Source of the DNA: Granulosicoccaceae bacterium
GTDB lineage: Bacteria > Pseudomonadota > Gammaproteobacteria > Granulosicoccales > Granulosicoccaceae
Length of the DNA: 9,671 nt
Assembly: GCA_023301405.1 (NCBI GenBank)
Contig: JALZUX010000147.1
Location: forward strand, 1-9,671
Reading direction: 5' to 3'
The notes below the pieces were generated by a model. The model saw only the letters and a list, made by a program, of their open reading frames with translations, was not told where the DNA came from and did no database searches. Below are positions 1 through 6,492 of the stretch, piece after piece; position 1 is the first letter of the stretch, and every line of letters starts with the position of its first letter. The translations under genes were made by a program, and so were the position numbers.

Positions 1-222
1 TGGCAGGGCGACACTGAGAGAGTTCGTGTCGATACCGGCGGCGCCCCTCACCTCGGCATATGGGCAAAGCCCGGAGCACCGTTCGTCTGTATTGAACCAT
101 GGTTTGGCTATAGTGATCCGGTTGATGTCAACGGCAACTTTGCTGACAAACCAGCACTAACCTCACTAGCCGCCGGAGAGACATTTCAAACCGATTGGAG
201 TATTCAACTACCATCAGTTTAA
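1..222 (+). CDS. Aldose 1-epimerase-like protein, C-terminal part (5' end outside window)
   Basis: Reading frame 1 is open from the first base to a TAA at 220-222 and gives the last 73 residues of a protein. The segment GIWAKPGAPFVCIEPWFGYS matches the conserved C-terminal block of the aldose 1-epimerase / LacX-YeaD type fold (pattern: W..pg..F.CiEPW.G). The following part, with a 'L..GE.F...WSI' ending, fits the last beta strands of that family. Family members interconvert alpha and beta anomers of hexoses or hexose phosphates in the cytoplasm. The catalytic His and most of the barrel lie outside the window, so substrate and full length cannot be judged. The gene converges with the next one and its last 9 bases overlap that gene's 3' end on the other strand. 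Confidence 0.85.
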   Translation, partial: WQGDTERVRVDTGGAPHLGIWAKPGAPFVCIEPWFGYSDPVDVNGNFADKPALTSLAAGETFQTDWSIQLPSV

Positions 223-819
223 CGGTGACGATATATTAATTGTCAGTGGCACTTCGTCGTCAGGTTCAACCGGCGGTGTCCCACCATCACCACCACCGTC
301 CGATGATGAGCTTGCACTAATCAGAAGCCCCACAGCAAGTGCACCCAGCCCTACATAAAGCCACTTCGAACCCACACCGCCATTGCTATCGTTACTCGTC
401 ACATCAGTCGTTGACGGTTTTGCAGTAGGCGGTAGCTCAAGATCTCGCACTAAAGGAAAAAACGGAAATCCTTTAAGAACGCGATTACCACCGGTGTCCG
501 CCGCCTCAATATAATATTCGATTTTTGACTGCCCCAATTCCGTTTCAATACTTGCTGCAAAATTCGCCGTCCCGGCTACCTGAGCCATAGACACTTTCTG
601 ATAGTCACTGTTTGTTGTACCACGGTAATGAAAATCGACGTATTCAATACCACGATCATCGACCACGAGCGCGGAAAACAATTGCAACTGACCAGCAACA
701 CCAATTTCCAGTGACTCATGGTCTATAACTGGCGGATCGATGTCCAGCGCCGACGGCACTACTTGCGCCTGTGCAAAGGCAAAACTACTTTGATTAAACA
801 CAAGCAGCATACCCAACAA
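214..819 (-). CDS. Secreted, membrane-anchored protein with one Ig/FN3-like domain
   Basis: From the TTG at 819 this is a 201-aa protein; no named family is recognised. Residues 1-18 are the hydrophobic part of a Sec signal peptide ending in AFAQA. Residues 28-128 look like one Ig/FN3-type beta sandwich: 'DPPVI' opening, 'VVDDRGIEYVDFHYR' strands, then 'KIEYYIEAADTGGN', the EYYI.A.D..GN block common in bacterial extracellular Ig-like modules. A low-complexity linker (130-150) leads to one membrane helix (about 152-169, WLYVGLGALAVGLLIS) and a Ser/Gly/Pro/Asp tail. The Ig domain is therefore expected in the periplasm, tethered to a membrane. The start is uncertain: no ATG lies upstream in frame and TTG 819 has no Shine-Dalgarno. 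The open frame continues to 873 and supplies the missing basic residue. The gene lies 167 bp downstream of the kinase gene in the same direction, suggesting a functional link. Confidence 0.75.
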   Translation of the reverse strand: MLGMLLVFNQSSFAFAQAQVVPSALDIDPPVIDHESLEIGVAGQLQLFSALVVDDRGIEYVDFHYRGTTNSDYQKVSMAQVAGTANFAASIETELGQSKIEYYIEAADTGGNRVLKGFPFFPLVRDLELPPTAKPSTTDVTSNDSNGGVGSKWLYVGLGALAVGLLISASSSSDGGGDGGTPPVEPDDEVPLTINISSPLN

Positions 820-986
820 CGCAACAATGATGCGTTGGCTAGAACAAACGGTTTGGTTTACAGAACTGATGACCTAACTCCAACGCTGCAACTCTAGCAG
901 CTTAGTTTCTTGTATTCGTCATGACGCTATCATATCTAGGCGACGCGATCAATCTGACCTGCCAGCCACAGCGCCGCCGTTGATCT

Positions 987-3191
987 TTACCAGCTGATTT
1001 GCGCCCAGTTGTAACGTTTCCTGACAAGAGATAGCTTTGTATCCTGATACGAGGACGACGGATAGACTACATCACCATTGGGCAGCACCATTTTCTCGAT
1101 GCGTAATGTTGCAGTAGCTCGTTTCGGATCAAGTTTTGGTTCAAGATTTATGATTCGCACTGATATCTGGGTATAACGACCCAGCAGGCTATCAAAAAGC
1201 CCACGCCGCAACGATGCTGTCTCTGTAATCTCATTGACAACCGTTGTGTTTCGCGATTCTATCGCACGCTCTAAGGTCTTAAACTGCGAATGCGCATAAC
1301 TTATTTCATAATCAGATAGAGGCGTGTTCAGAAATTTTTCAGTGGCGACTACACGCTCCTCAATGTCATCAAGATCGCTATCACTGATCTGCAACGCCGT
1401 AGCGCTGGCCAGCCACCTTTTTGCCGACTCAATTTCACCCGACTGCAACGCCTGCTCTGCATTGGATAGATACTGACGGTAATTTCGACGTCGTTGGCGC
1501 TGGCGCTCATTAGCGGCAGCGAAACGCCGCTGGCTATCCAGCCGCGATTTTTCCTGTATCTTCACCTCGATTGCGGATTGCGCTCGTTGCTTCTCTTGCT
1601 CTTCCTGCTTCTCTATAGCAGCCACGGCACTCGCCTTGAGCTCGACAATTTGAGGATCGACGTAGTCCTCAACTTCAAATACTGAGAGCCTTGCAAGTGC
1701 GAGTTGATAAGATCTACGATCAATAAGGCTCTGTATTTCTGTTAATTTTTCTTGTCGAGCTGAAAACACTCTTTGTTGCGCCAGCTCCGCCCTAAGAGCA
1801 GGAGCACGAGATCTGTCGATACCTTCTACTTGTTCAATCGCTGTATCCGCAAGCTCGAATTTGCCGGTCGCTATGTTGTTTCTAATTTTCTCTACCAGCA
1901 GATCATTAATTTGATCAAGCCTGTCTGACGCGTGCTGATGAGTCGAGTCTGCTGCCAGTACTTCTAAATATAATGGTCGGGCCTGACTAACGTGGTCACC
2001 ACCAACAAAGGCAATGTCTGCACGCAAGACAAGGTCATTTAGCGCTTGCCGTTGCTGCTGATTAGCAAACATTAATTTAGCAGCCAGCGCCACCATCACG
2101 CCCACAACAACGACACCCGCCAGCCGCCGTACTCTAAAGACGCGCTGCTTAGGTTTCTGCGGATGCTTGCGCACAATCTCAGGGTTTCGAACCCGCAACT
2201 TAGATCGGTTCGACGCTGCAGATTGAATGACTGCGTCATCCAGAGTAACAACCCCGCGGATCGGATCATCTAATTCGACTGTATCTATCAACATTGGAGC
2301 ATCTACCGCCGTGCGCCACTGCGATAAGCTTTGCGGCCGATCTTCAATTCTAAATCCTAGCGCCCAGTCAATCGCTTGCAAAAAAGAGTCACCATATTTA
2401 CCACTGCCTATTTGCATTGCTGGCCGAAGCGGATCCTTAGATTTTTTTACCAGTGCCGCCAAACGACTGATGGGGCTAACCGGCGTTACCCCGCTAATGG
2501 CGTAGTACAAGGTTGCACCCAATGAATAGATATCTGTCCATGGTCCAACCATCAGGCCGGCGCCCTCCTGATATTGTTCGAGCGGGGTATACCCGACAGA
2601 GACGAACGAGGTGTGCTGAACCTTCAAATCATTTTCAAGCGGCCGTGTAGAGCCAAAGTCCAGCAACACAGGACTGCCATCTTTGCGGATAATCAAGTTG
2701 ACCGGCTTTATATCCCTGTGAATAAAACCCCGCTGGTGAACTTGATCAAGCCCATCAATAACACTCAACACCAGGCTCTTCAAACGCGATTCTGAAATAC
2801 CGCCGATACTCTTAACATACTCGTTGAATTGTTCGCCTTCCTCGTATTCCATGACCAGATAAGCCGTATTATTTTCTTCGAATACGGCCATTACACGAAC
2901 AATATTAGGGTGCCGAAACTTCACCAACGTTTTTGCTTCGCGCAAAAAACGCTGCAGCCCTTCGCTATACAACGCTTTGGCATCATTCGTATTGGCGGTT
3001 AACGTTTTGTCTGGTTGGCGCGAAACCAACGGGGCCGGCAGGTATTCCTTGATAGCCACCCTGTGATCCAGGTTGGTATCAGTGGCCAGATAGGTGACTC
3101 CAAAGCCGCCACGGCCAAGGATTTTTTCCACCCGATACCACTGAATTAGATCTCCTTGTGTCAGTGCTAGATGAGTGTCAACGGAAGTCAT
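987..3191 (-). CDS. Transmembrane Ser/Thr protein kinase with periplasmic helical region and C-terminal NTF2-like domain
   Basis: A 734-aa Hanks-type kinase, numbered from the ATG at 3191. Kinase motifs are complete: glycine loop LGRGGFG (25-31), VAIK lysine K48, helix-C E85, HRDIKPVN (D160, N165), DFG (178-180), a SVGYTPLEQY activation/P+1 segment (198-207), WTDIYSLG (218-225) and the late Arg in DRPQ (R285). An active enzyme is expected. A basic stretch (348-356) precedes one membrane helix (357-375), placing the kinase inside and the rest outside. The outer part begins with TPR-like helical pairs (about 380-520) and a Gln/Glu/Arg-rich coiled coil (521-580). It ends in an NTF2-like domain (about 626-734): a helix-rich start, 'LLGRYTQISVRI', 'ATATLRIEKMVLPNGDVV' and a closing 'YNWAQISW'. 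The frame extends to a GTG at 3248, but a promoter-like pair lies inside that extension, so ATG 3191 is preferred. Ligand and substrates are unknown. Confidence 0.9.
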   Translation of the reverse strand: MTSVDTHLALTQGDLIQWYRVEKILGRGGFGVTYLATDTNLDHRVAIKEYLPAPLVSRQPDKTLTANTNDAKALYSEGLQRFLREAKTLVKFRHPNIVRVMAVFEENNTAYLVMEYEEGEQFNEYVKSIGGISESRLKSLVLSVIDGLDQVHQRGFIHRDIKPVNLIIRKDGSPVLLDFGSTRPLENDLKVQHTSFVSVGYTPLEQYQEGAGLMVGPWTDIYSLGATLYYAISGVTPVSPISRLAALVKKSKDPLRPAMQIGSGKYGDSFLQAIDWALGFRIEDRPQSLSQWRTAVDAPMLIDTVELDDPIRGVVTLDDAVIQSAASNRSKLRVRNPEIVRKHPQKPKQRVFRVRRLAGVVVVGVMVALAAKLMFANQQQRQALNDLVLRADIAFVGGDHVSQARPLYLEVLAADSTHQHASDRLDQINDLLVEKIRNNIATGKFELADTAIEQVEGIDRSRAPALRAELAQQRVFSARQEKLTEIQSLIDRRSYQLALARLSVFEVEDYVDPQIVELKASAVAAIEKQEEQEKQRAQSAIEVKIQEKSRLDSQRRFAAANERQRQRRRNYRQYLSNAEQALQSGEIESAKRWLASATALQISDSDLDDIEERVVATEKFLNTPLSDYEISYAHSQFKTLERAIESRNTTVVNEITETASLRRGLFDSLLGRYTQISVRIINLEPKLDPKRATATLRIEKMVLPNGDVVYPSSSYQDTKLSLVRKRYNWAQISW

Positions 3192-3228
3192 TCGGAATTT
3201 AGGTAATCTTAAGGAATCAGGCACAGAC

Positions 3229-3256
3229 ACTATAGGCAAAAACGCCACCGCGTGAA
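3229..3256 (-). promoter_or_regulatory. Candidate sigma70-type promoter for the kinase gene
   Basis: On the minus strand TTCACG (3256-3251, 4/6 match to TTGACA) is followed after 16 bp by TATAGT (3234-3229, 5/6 match to TATAAT). Transcription would begin near 3222, about 30 nt before the ATG at 3191. This agrees with that start and not with the GTG at 3248. It is a consensus match by eye only. Confidence 0.4.
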
Positions 3257-3597
3257 CCGCTCTTGCACATTTTTAACAAAGCATCAGAGTGAATATTCCC
3301 ATTTCGCAACCTAGCGGATGAAAATTTACGCCTTTTCTACCTAGTGCCCCCCAGAGACACCCGCGTCTGCGACTCAACCAGACACACCATCTTTCACCCT
3401 TTGTACGTGCAGCACACTAACGAATGAGTAAACTCTGCCATCTGGTAAGGAAACTCACCCACGTGAGTGACCCTCGCTACGCCGCTAATTCCGGACAAAC
3501 ACTAGCTGCTTGGTAAATATTAGCAAATCCTGCAAACAAACAATACTCGAAAACGTTGTTACCGCTGCGTTTTGATTAAAAACAGCTGCCTGCACCA
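3257..3597. other. Divergent intergenic region, left and middle part
   Basis: There is no convincing coding frame between the kinase and the TerC-family gene, which are transcribed away from each other. The only structure noted is a small perfect hairpin sequence at 3453-3468 (ACTCAC-CCAC-GTGAGT), which has no T tract on either side and could be an operator half-site pair or chance. The regulatory elements of the TerC-family gene lie further right and are listed separately. Confidence 0.6.
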
Positions 3598-3626
3598 TTG
3601 ATAGGGCAATCGCTATAAGCTACAAA
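3598..3626 (+). promoter_or_regulatory. Candidate sigma70-type promoter for the TerC-family gene
   Basis: TTGATA (3598-3603, 5/6 match) and TACAAA (3621-3626, 4/6 match) are separated by exactly 17 bp. Transcription would begin near 3633, giving a 5' leader of about 65 nt that contains the 3643-3664 palindrome close to its start. An alternative -10, TATAAG at 3614-3619, has no good -35 partner. Confidence 0.4.
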
Positions 3627-3642
3627 CAATGAGACACTTAGC

Positions 3643-3664
3643 GATTATCTATCCATAGATAATC
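3643..3664. promoter_or_regulatory. Perfect 22-bp palindrome upstream of the TerC-family gene (operator or leader hairpin)
   Basis: GATTATCTAT-CC-ATAGATAATC is a perfect 10-bp inverted repeat with a 2-bp spacer, ending 33 bp before the ATG. It sits at about +10 to +32 of the predicted transcript, a common place for a repressor operator. As RNA it would form an 8-bp, AU-rich stem followed by TTTT (3665-3668), so a weak attenuator hairpin is the alternative. Its left arm shares 3643-3646 with a second inverted repeat (3608-3615 with 3639-3646), so the two hairpins could not form together. The regulator is unknown. Confidence 0.5.
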
Positions 3665-3697
3665 TTTTCACTACTTAAATTAACGGGAGAGGGGGCG

Positions 3698-4492
3698 ATG
3701 GACCTATTTACTTTAGACAATCTGATCACACTGCTTTTACTAACAATGCTGCAAGCTGTACTTGGCTTCGACAACTTACTGTACATATCACTTGAATCCA
3801 AAAGAGCACCTGCAGACATGCAAGCCAAGGTTCGTAAGTGGGGAATAGCTATCGCTATCGTGTTGCGTATTGTTCTGTTATTTGTCCTGACAAATCTAAT
3901 TAAATTCTTTCAAGATCCCCTGTTCGGGCTTCAATTGGTCGACAAGCTAGAGTTCGAATTCAACCTTCACGCGGTAATCGTTCTCCTTGGTGGAATTTTT
4001 ATCATTTACACAGCCACCAAAGAAATTATGCATATGATGGCCATCGAGGAACACGCTAACGGCGATCGCAACAGCCGCTCTGCGGTAACCGTAATCATCT
4101 GGATTGTGTTGATGAACCTTGTTTTCTCTTTCGATTCGATACTCAGCGCCATCGCCTTGACCGATAATTTTATTGTCATGGCTTGCGCAATCGTGATTAG
4201 CGGTGCGCTGATGATATTTATGGCAGACCATGTGTCAGATTTTCTACAAAAAAACCGCATGTACGAAGTGCTAGGGTTATTCATTTTGTTTGTCGTTGGC
4301 ATCATGCTTATCTCAGAAGGCGGACATCTAGCCCACATGAAGGTCCTTGGCACCGAAGTGACTCCAATGACAAAAGCCACTTTCTACTTCGTGATTGTTG
4401 TACTGGCGTGCTGTGATGTCGTGCAAACCCGCTATCAGCGAAAGCTTCTTCGTGAGAAAAAAGCCATGCTGGCTCAGAACAGCCACAGCTAA
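3698..4492 (+). CDS. TerC-family integral membrane protein
   Basis: A 264-aa, very hydrophobic protein with about seven membrane helices. It carries the two TerC-family signatures with acidic residues inside the membrane: VLGFDNLLYIS (21-31) in the first helix and VFSFDSILSA (142-151) in the fourth. Further support is a histidine/acid-rich cytoplasmic loop (112-127), a conserved-type Asp in MADHVSDFL (176-183) and YEVLGLFIL (189-197). TerC-family proteins are linked to metal ion handling, notably manganese export in the Mn-riboswitch-controlled members, and to tellurite resistance in ter clusters. No ter genes are nearby, so a metal or envelope role is more likely, but this is inference. The start is firm: a strong GGGAGAGGGGG ribosome binding site (3685-3695) precedes the ATG. 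The protein ends in a short basic cytoplasmic tail. The gene appears to be a single-gene unit with a hairpin just after the stop. Confidence 0.9.
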   Translation: MDLFTLDNLITLLLLTMLQAVLGFDNLLYISLESKRAPADMQAKVRKWGIAIAIVLRIVLLFVLTNLIKFFQDPLFGLQLVDKLEFEFNLHAVIVLLGGIFIIYTATKEIMHMMAIEEHANGDRNSRSAVTVIIWIVLMNLVFSFDSILSAIALTDNFIVMACAIVISGALMIFMADHVSDFLQKNRMYEVLGLFILFVVGIMLISEGGHLAHMKVLGTEVTPMTKATFYFVIVVLACCDVVQTRYQRKLLREKKAMLAQNSHS

Positions 4493-4503
4493 GGCTTTAC
4501 AAA

Positions 4504-4529
4504 GCGCCAGCAGCACGAACTGCTGGCGC
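4504..4529 (+). terminator. GC-rich hairpin after the TerC-family gene, likely terminator
   Basis: GCGCCAGCAG (4504-4513) pairs perfectly with CTGCTGGCGC (4520-4529) around a six-base loop, 11 bp after the stop codon. The stem is strong but the following sequence (CTTACACTTAC) has only a poor T tract, so termination may be incomplete. Confidence 0.65.
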
Positions 4530-4982
4530 CTTACACTTACTGCAAATACCCTATACGGCTTAAAAAGCTAATAACCCTTGTCGACGACTACCGAACGGGG
4601 CATTAGCACAGACGCTAGACCACACAACAGCTTACGATCGCCAAACTCCACCACAGGATCAATTGCCAAATTAGATAATGATCTACTGCAACAACGACAG
4701 GTAGCTCATTGCCCGCCCGTAGATATAATTGCAAAACCTACAGGTCACTAGTAAAAGCAGTGACGCAACACCCGACATCCCCACTAACCGCCAACTTCGC
4801 GGCCCATAAACAACACGATGACGGCTGCCTACGTCACCAATAGGGCCAAAAAATCACCTGATTGAACAATTGACTCATCCAGAGCGAAGAATCTCGGATC
4901 GCTTTGCGATGCACCCTGCCTAATGCCAGCCAGATAATAATAAGATATCCTGCGCTGCTCCGAACCCACCTGATCTCAACAT
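4530..4982. other. Intergenic region before the MFS gene, no gene seen
   Basis: None of the short frames in this stretch resembles a protein or has a good ribosome binding site. Small inverted repeats occur at 4744-4749/4759-4764 (GTCACT and AGTGAC, 9-bp spacer) and at 4898-4902/4906-4910 (ATCGC-TTT-GCGAT). Neither is long enough to call. An AT-rich patch at 4934-4950 lies near the start of the transporter gene, but no convincing -35/-10 pair was found. Confidence 0.5.
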
Positions 4983-6197
4983 ATGAATTCAGCCAGAACC
5001 ACCTTTGTTGGTACCATCGCTTTTGGCTTTGTTCTTACAATGTCATCCGGCTTTGGACAAACATTCTTTATCTCTTTGTTCAATGAGCACCTGCGTCAGG
5101 AGTTCTCACTCAGCCACGGTGAAATAGGCAGTCTATATTTTGCCGGTACATTGGCCAGCGCAATAACCATCATTTGGCTAGGCAAGTTGCTGGACCACGT
5201 TGATCTTCGAATTTACACTTTTTGTGTGACCTTAGGACTCTCTATTGCCTGTGGATTCATTTCACTAGTCAGCGGCCCTATCAGCCTGGCGATCGGGTTT
5301 TTCTTACTACGCCTGTTTGGGCAGGGCTTATCAGGACACACAGGTATTACCACGGCCTCGCGAGTTGCACAAGGCCATCGAGGCAGAACAGTGAGCTTGG
5401 CAGGCCTTGGGTTTTCAGCTGCTGAAGTGGTACTACCATTACTGACGGTGACACTACTCAGCATGGTTAGTTGGCGAGAAGTGTGGCGACTATACGCCGG
5501 TGTTGAGCTCGCCCTGATTACTATAACAACGCAACTCCTGCTATGGCGCTATGTAATAGACGCCACCAGTCAACAAGCCACAGCGACGTCAAAAAGTAAT
5601 ACCGATTCGTGGAACCGCAGGCAGGTCGCCCACGATCGACGCTTCTGGCAACTGGCACCCGCTATATTTGCTCCACCAATTATTTCAACCGGGCTATTTT
5701 TCCACCAGCAAAGTCTGGCAGCCTTTAAAGAGTTCGCTTTTTCAAGTTGGGTAACAGGTATTGCAGCCTATTCATTAGCCGCGGTGTTAACGTCACTGAT
5801 AGCCGGAGTCGCGGTAGATAGGTGGTCTGGCGCTACTGTGGTAAAACTTTACTTACTGCCATTCATTTGCGCATTAATCATCGCTGCGTTCGGCAATTTC
5901 AACTACTTACCTATGGTTTACTACTTCCTTATTGGTGCGACTGTAGGCATCGCAACGCCAGCCATAAGCGCTTTATGGCTGGAGCTATATGGCCCGGCAC
6001 ATATCGCTTCAATTCGATCTCTTACTCATGCACTAATGGTATTCGGCACCGCACTCGGGCCAGCAATTTTTGGGCTGCTACTGGACTACGGCATTGAATG
6101 GAGTTCAATTTTAATTGCTTCGGCAGTGTGGATGGTCCTCACTACTATATTGTTGATCAATACCCGACTGCACTGGATCAGTAAGCCGTTAACCTAA
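4983..6197 (+). CDS. Major facilitator superfamily (MFS) transporter, substrate unknown
   Basis: A 404-aa membrane protein with the 12-helix layout of MFS secondary transporters: two sets of six helices joined by a hydrophilic loop (about 191-221, Ser/Thr/Gln- then Arg-rich). A motif A-like loop between helices 2 and 3 reads GKLLDHVDLR (67-76), and the matching loop in the second half is GVAVDRWSG (275-283). Helix 4 has an R110-x2-G-x-G pattern like motif B, typical of proton-coupled carriers. Length is normal for the family. MFS proteins move small molecules across the inner membrane as uniporters, symporters or antiporters; neither sequence nor neighbours point to a substrate. The ATG at 4983 gives a start just before the first helix, although the Shine-Dalgarno upstream is poor. 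The gene stands alone between a hairpin after the TerC-family gene and its own terminator. Confidence 0.88.
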   Translation: MNSARTTFVGTIAFGFVLTMSSGFGQTFFISLFNEHLRQEFSLSHGEIGSLYFAGTLASAITIIWLGKLLDHVDLRIYTFCVTLGLSIACGFISLVSGPISLAIGFFLLRLFGQGLSGHTGITTASRVAQGHRGRTVSLAGLGFSAAEVVLPLLTVTLLSMVSWREVWRLYAGVELALITITTQLLLWRYVIDATSQQATATSKSNTDSWNRRQVAHDRRFWQLAPAIFAPPIISTGLFFHQQSLAAFKEFAFSSWVTGIAAYSLAAVLTSLIAGVAVDRWSGATVVKLYLLPFICALIIAAFGNFNYLPMVYYFLIGATVGIATPAISALWLELYGPAHIASIRSLTHALMVFGTALGPAIFGLLLDYGIEWSSILIASAVWMVLTTILLINTRLHWISKPLT

Positions 6198-6255
6198 ATT
6201 GCATTAATCAAGCGTACTGTTTCAACTAAATGCACAGTTGAATAGACTGTTCACA

Positions 6256-6297
6256 GCGCATTTTTTTAGCATAAAGTAATAAAGATGCGCCTTTTTT
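6256..6297 (+). terminator. Rho-independent terminator after the MFS gene
   Basis: GCGCATTTTT (6256-6265) pairs with AAAGATGCGC (6281-6290), with one G-T pair, around a 15-base loop. It is followed by C and six Ts (6292-6297). It lies about 60 bp after the transporter stop codon. A second, weaker fold just upstream (AAATGC 6228-6233 with GCATTT 6258-6263, ending in a run of Ts) overlaps it and may be an alternative. Confidence 0.65.
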
Positions 6298-6376
6298 ACA
6301 AAGAATCGTAACATCGCCATTCAACCGGAAACTGCATTAAAATACGCTACATCGGCCCGTTCAGTTTCGATTCACC

Positions 6377-6395
6377 ATTGATAACAATTGATAAC
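6377..6395. repeat. Two tandem copies of ATTGATAAC at 10-bp spacing
   Basis: ATTGATAAC occurs at 6377-6385 and again at 6387-6395, so the copies lie one helical turn apart, about 100 bp upstream of the ComEA-like gene. This spacing suits a regulator binding one face of the DNA. It may also be chance in an AT-rich region. Confidence 0.35.
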
Positions 6396-6492
6396 TTGTC
6401 TTCATCAAGAGCGTTTCTATGCCGATGTACTGCTAAGGTCAACAAATCTCCCTCACAACAAAAACCTGACACGACCCCAACAAGGAAAACTT

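Noticed and set aside
1494..2795. Plus-strand open frames inside the kinase gene
   Set aside because: They lie opposite a well-supported kinase frame, have no family motifs or ribosome binding sites, and look like antisense shadows.
3192..3248. Kinase start at the GTG at 3248 (19 extra residues)
   Set aside because: There is no Shine-Dalgarno at suitable spacing, the added residues do not resemble the family, and a promoter-like -35/-10 pair lies within this stretch. The ATG at 3191 is preferred, but the GTG is not excluded.
3453..3468. ACTCAC-CCAC-GTGAGT hairpin as a terminator
   Set aside because: The stem is only 6 bp, there is no T tract, and no gene ends nearby.
3598..3697. yybP-ykoY manganese riboswitch in front of the TerC-family gene
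   Set aside because: The leader was searched for the conserved blocks of that element and none was recognised; the predicted leader is also short.
3947..4516. Minus-strand open frames across the TerC-family gene
   Set aside because: They are shadows of a membrane protein gene whose motifs and strong ribosome binding site fix the plus-strand frame.
4904..5086. Short plus-strand frame overlapping the start of the MFS gene
   Set aside because: The product is a 60-residue, composition-biased peptide without ribosome binding site or family resemblance, and it overlaps the transporter in another frame.
6388..6492. Upstream extension of the ComEA-like frame from a TTG
   Set aside because: The extension would bury the signal peptide behind 35 unrelated residues, and AAGGA directly before the ATG at 6493 marks the real start.
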